Assembly: GCA_017958015.1 (NCBI GenBank) | Contig: JAGDDM010000145.1 | Coordinates: 1 to 16,708 of the forward strand | DNA length: 16,708 bases | Direction: 5' to 3' | DNA from: Abditibacteriota bacterium | GTDB taxonomy: Bacteria; Armatimonadota; UBA5829 | Part shown: positions 15,299 to 16,708 of the stretch, piece after piece | Numbering within the stretch: position 1 is the stretch's first letter | Layout: each line of letters starts with the position of its first letter | The notes under the pieces: model-generated | Databases searched by the model: none | The model's input: only the letters and a program-made list of their open reading frames with translations | What the model was told of the DNA's origin: nothing | Translations under genes and position numbers: made by a program

Positions 15299-15678
15299 TA
15301 ATTTCCTCCGTTGTTTGACTGCACTCCCAAATCCGCCAGGGCGTCCTCGGGGGTATCGAAAGCGGGCACGATTTTGTCCAGCAGCAGCAGTTTGTAGGCC
15401 CGTTTCACGGTGGGCTGCAGACCCGCCAAAAGGAGCCGCCTGCCCTCCCCTTCAAGGGAGCGCACCTGCCGCACAATCCATCTGAAGCCGGGGCTGTCAA
15501 CGTATTCCGCTCCGCTCAGATCCAATATAAGGTTTTTCCGTGTGGCGAACTCGGAGTCCGCCAATGTCGCCAACGACTCAATCTTTTTTTCGTTGCAGGC
15601 GCCGTCGGGCCGGATGACCACGCAGTCGTCCACAACGTCATAGTGAAATTTGTGGGTGTCGATAGTTGTTTCGGGCAT
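15298..15678 (-). CDS. STAS-domain protein (anti-anti-sigma-factor-like)
   Basis: A 126-residue single-domain protein, close in size to RsbV/SpoIIAA. The core NLILDLSGAEYVDSPGF matches the STAS phospho-site region. Ser62 of DSPG aligns with the phosphorylated Ser of RsbV (Ser56 in DSTG), while the next residue, normally Ser or Thr, is Pro. In known partner-switching systems the unphosphorylated form binds an anti-sigma kinase and frees a sigma factor. No kinase, phosphatase or sigma gene is visible here, so the partner is unknown. The start at 15678 is chosen because AAGAGG lies 7-8 nt upstream. An in-frame extension to 15810 would translate the riboswitch. It is the first gene after a cyclic-di-AMP riboswitch and overlaps pepF by one base. 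Confidence 0.88.
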   Translation of the reverse strand: MPETTIDTHKFHYDVVDDCVVIRPDGACNEKKIESLATLADSEFATRKNLILDLSGAEYVDSPGFRWIVRQVRSLEGEGRRLLLAGLQPTVKRAYKLLLLDKIVPAFDTPEDALADLGVQSNNGGN

Positions 15679-15700
15679 GATTTTACCTCTTTTTTCCGCC

Positions 15701-15810
15701 GTGCCTGCGAGGTTAGCTGTCGGGCTCGAACCGGAATAGTTCTTCTCCCCCTGGGAGTTTCGCCCCGTGTGGATTGGGTCCCCCGCGTCCGCCACCGCGG
15801 ACTTCGGCAC
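15701..15810 (-). ncRNA. Cyclic-di-AMP riboswitch (ydaO/yuaA type)
   Basis: Read on the minus strand, P1 pairs GTGCC (15810-15806) with GGCAC (15705-15701). A GC hairpin, GTCCGC-GGTG-GCGGAC, occupies 15802-15787. Next come GCGGGGGACCCA and GGGGCGAAAC, a variable hairpin CTCCC-AGG-GGGAG (15757-15745), and the 3' core GACAGCTAACCTCGCAGGC. The GGGGGACC, GGGGxGAA and GACAGCTAACCTCGCAGGC blocks in this order are the signature of the ydaO-yuaA family, which binds cyclic-di-AMP and usually switches gene expression off. It ends 23 nt before the STAS start codon. No U-tract terminator follows. ACCTC in the core (15713-15709) can pair with GAGGT of the ribosome binding site (15689-15685), hinting at control of translation. 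The identification is from remembered consensus and has not been scored with a covariance model. Confidence 0.88.
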
Positions 15811-15836
15811 TGTATTGTTTTTTTGCCGCGCTTATC

Positions 15837-16157
15837 TTAATCGGTTTCCTCTTCGCGGCGAAGTTGTTCCTCTTCCCTCGCTTCTCTCGCTTCGTAATAC
15901 TCTCTTTCTTCGGGGTCGCACAGATAGTCTCTCACTATGGTGTACAGAATGGCTTTCGTTTCGGGCATCAGTTCCCAATCATCGGGTTCGAGACTCGGGT
16001 CATGCTCGAAAACGTAATCTTTATCCTGAAAATAGGCCATGTTGTCGAGATAATCTTTCGGTATTTTCTCGTATTCTTCCTTTTCCAAGCGTTCCAACAC
16101 CGCCAAGACTTCCACAAAGGCTTTTTGATATATCCTAAACTTTTCCGCTGTTATCAT
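15837..16157 (-). CDS. Small conserved protein of unknown function (106 aa)
   Basis: The protein starts MITAEKFRIYQKAFVEVLAV. It is helical and acidic, with EYEKIPKDYLDNM, a YVFEHDPSLEPDD segment, ETKAILYTIVRDYL, and a C-terminal charged tail rich in Glu and Arg that is probably a short helix or coiled coil. The pattern of YEKIPxxxxxxF, a Y-x-F-x-x-D-P stretch, then ETKA and a closing xDY/xxY helix resembles small hypothetical proteins common in Clostridia, whose role is unknown. No signal peptide or membrane helix is visible. ATG 16157 is chosen because AAAGGA lies 9 nt upstream. The in-frame extension to 16640 crosses a promoter and the antisense of the mannosidase gene. Its stop is 26 nt before the riboswitch, with no terminator between, so read-through into the riboswitch is possible. 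Confidence 0.8.
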   Translation of the reverse strand: MITAEKFRIYQKAFVEVLAVLERLEKEEYEKIPKDYLDNMAYFQDKDYVFEHDPSLEPDDWELMPETKAILYTIVRDYLCDPEEREYYEAREAREEEQLRREEETD

Positions 16158-16200
16158 TGTTTGTTTTCCTTTCTCGGAGACGCATAATTCTACCTTATAT

Positions 16201-16230
16201 ATTATATACCATACAGGTGTGTTACGTAAA
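16201..16230 (-). promoter_or_regulatory. Candidate promoter of the 106-aa gene
   Basis: On the minus strand, TTTACG (16230-16225), 18-nt spacer, TATAAT (16206-16201). The -10 is perfect and the -35 matches four of six. The leader would be about 37 nt. Confidence 0.6.
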
Positions 16231-16238
16231 GAGTTACG
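16221..16238. repeat. Paired GTTACG direct repeats in the divergent promoter region
   Basis: GTTACGTAAA at 16221 and GTTACGAAAA at 16233 are spaced 12 bp apart. They overlap the -35 of the minus-strand promoter and lie upstream of the plus-strand -10. They could be a regulator site, but two short repeats may also be chance. Confidence 0.3.
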
Positions 16239-16276
16239 AAAAATGTTCCCGAAATAATGCGCGCCCGGGGAAAAAG

Positions 16277-16285
16277 TGATATAAT
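16277..16285 (+). promoter_or_regulatory. Extended -10 promoter of the alpha-mannosidase gene
   Basis: TGATATAAT provides a perfect TATAAT (16280-16285) with an upstream TG. No good -35 is seen at 16-18 nt, as is common for extended -10 promoters or for promoters needing an activator. Confidence 0.55.
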
Positions 16286-16316
16286 GGTAATGACTTAGTT
16301 TATAAGGAGACGTAAA

Positions 16317-16708
16317 GTGGCAAAGAAAAACCTTCACGTAATATCCCACACCCACTGGGACAGGGAATGGTATCTCACCTTCCAGCAGTTCAGAATGCGC
16401 CTTGTGGACCTTGTGGACAATCTTCTCGACGCTCTGGACAACAATCCGGACTTCAAATATTTCAACTTCGACGGTCAGACAATCGTCCTCGAGGACTACC
16501 TGGAAATCCACCCGGAGAAAGAGGCGAAGCTGGCCGAGTATATCAAAGCGGGCCGGATTCTCGTGGGTCCCTGGTACCAGCTGAACGATGAGTATCTCGT
16601 CAGCGGCGAATCCACCGTCCGCAGTCTTCTCGTCGGCCACAGAATCGCCGCCAAATACGGCAAACCCATGAAGCTGGGCTATCTGCCGGACCAGTTCGGC
16701 AACATCTC
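16317..16708 (+). CDS. GH38 alpha-mannosidase (5' part, cut by window edge)
   Basis: A GTG start at 16317 with AAGGAG 7 nt upstream; 130 complete codons are visible before the edge. The N-terminus has HVISHTHWDREWYLTF, where H13 and D15 match the zinc ligands of GH38 enzymes. Next come FDGQTIVLEDYLE and ILVGPWYQLNDEYLVSGES, and GYLPDQFGN contains D125, the expected catalytic nucleophile and zinc ligand. This order is diagnostic of bacterial GH38 alpha-mannosidases of the MngB/YbgG type, usually 800-1000 residues. No signal peptide is present, so it is probably cytoplasmic and acts on imported mannosides or mannosylglycerate-like sugars. The exact substrate cannot be told from this part. It is divergent from the 106-aa gene. 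Confidence 0.93.
   Translation, partial: MAKKNLHVISHTHWDREWYLTFQQFRMRLVDLVDNLLDALDNNPDFKYFNFDGQTIVLEDYLEIHPEKEAKLAEYIKAGRILVGPWYQLNDEYLVSGESTVRSLLVGHRIAAKYGKPMKLGYLPDQFGNI

Noticed and set aside
15715..15740. Possible tRNA T-arm (GGTTCGAGCC on the minus strand)
   Set aside because: The flanking stem pairs for only three bases, and no acceptor, D or anticodon arms are found. The segment is explained by the cyclic-di-AMP riboswitch core.
15679..15810. 44-codon N-terminal extension of the STAS protein
   Set aside because: It translates the riboswitch. A good RBS precedes the ATG at 15678, and the STAS domain needs no extension.
16158..16640. 161-codon N-terminal extension of the 106-aa protein
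   Set aside because: It runs through a divergent promoter region and antisense to the GH38 gene. A Shine-Dalgarno is present before the internal ATG at 16157.

Overview
This window looks like a chromosomal segment from a Gram-negative, carbohydrate-degrading bacterium of moderately high GC. The main clues are a secreted protein with a C-terminal PEP-CTERM sorting signal, two secreted NPCBM/alpha-galactosidase-type glycosidases, a GH38 alpha-mannosidase, a class A and a class B penicillin-binding protein, and a ydaO-type cyclic-di-AMP riboswitch. PEP-CTERM with NPCBM glycosidases and this alkaline-phosphatase-like family would suit Armatimonadota/Abditibacteriota or a PVC-type lineage. The riboswitch and a small 106-residue protein family are best known from Firmicutes. 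The phylum is inference only and cannot be settled from this window.

Layout. (1) 1-5193, minus strand: an envelope operon transcribed PBP1A, PBP2 (mrdA), alkaline-phosphatase-superfamily protein (cut by the window edge). The joints are tight (TAA-C-ATG, then ATGA) and a near-perfect sigma-70-type promoter sits at 5218-5246. (2) 5194-6310, plus strand: a second consensus promoter, a 26-bp perfect palindrome between the two divergent promoters, a leader of about 135 nt, a PEP-CTERM protein starting at TTG, and a strong terminator. (3) 6378-7647, plus strand: a LacI-family regulator with its own promoter, then tRNA-Glu(UUC). (4) 15810 down to 7752, minus strand: a cyclic-di-AMP riboswitch, a STAS-domain protein, oligoendopeptidase F, OMP decarboxylase (pyrF), and two tandem paralogous glycosidases. 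The genes are almost back to back and end at a bidirectional terminator at 7702-7733. A near-perfect ParB-binding parS sequence sits in the 33-nt gap between pyrF and the first glycosidase. (5) 15837-16708: a small conserved protein on the minus strand, divergent from the 5' end of a GH38 alpha-mannosidase on the plus strand.

How it fits together. The first operon builds peptidoglycan. The third block is an apparently single transcription unit in which a cyclic-di-AMP sensor precedes a signalling-type STAS protein, peptide and pyrimidine metabolism, and secreted glycan hydrolases. Cyclic-di-AMP usually reports on osmotic and cell-wall state. The LacI regulator, glycosidases and mannosidase point to use of complex glycans. 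The least expected signals are non-coding: the riboswitch, the parS site, and the palindrome between consensus promoters. I saw no CRISPR array, insertion sequence, integrase or phage gene.
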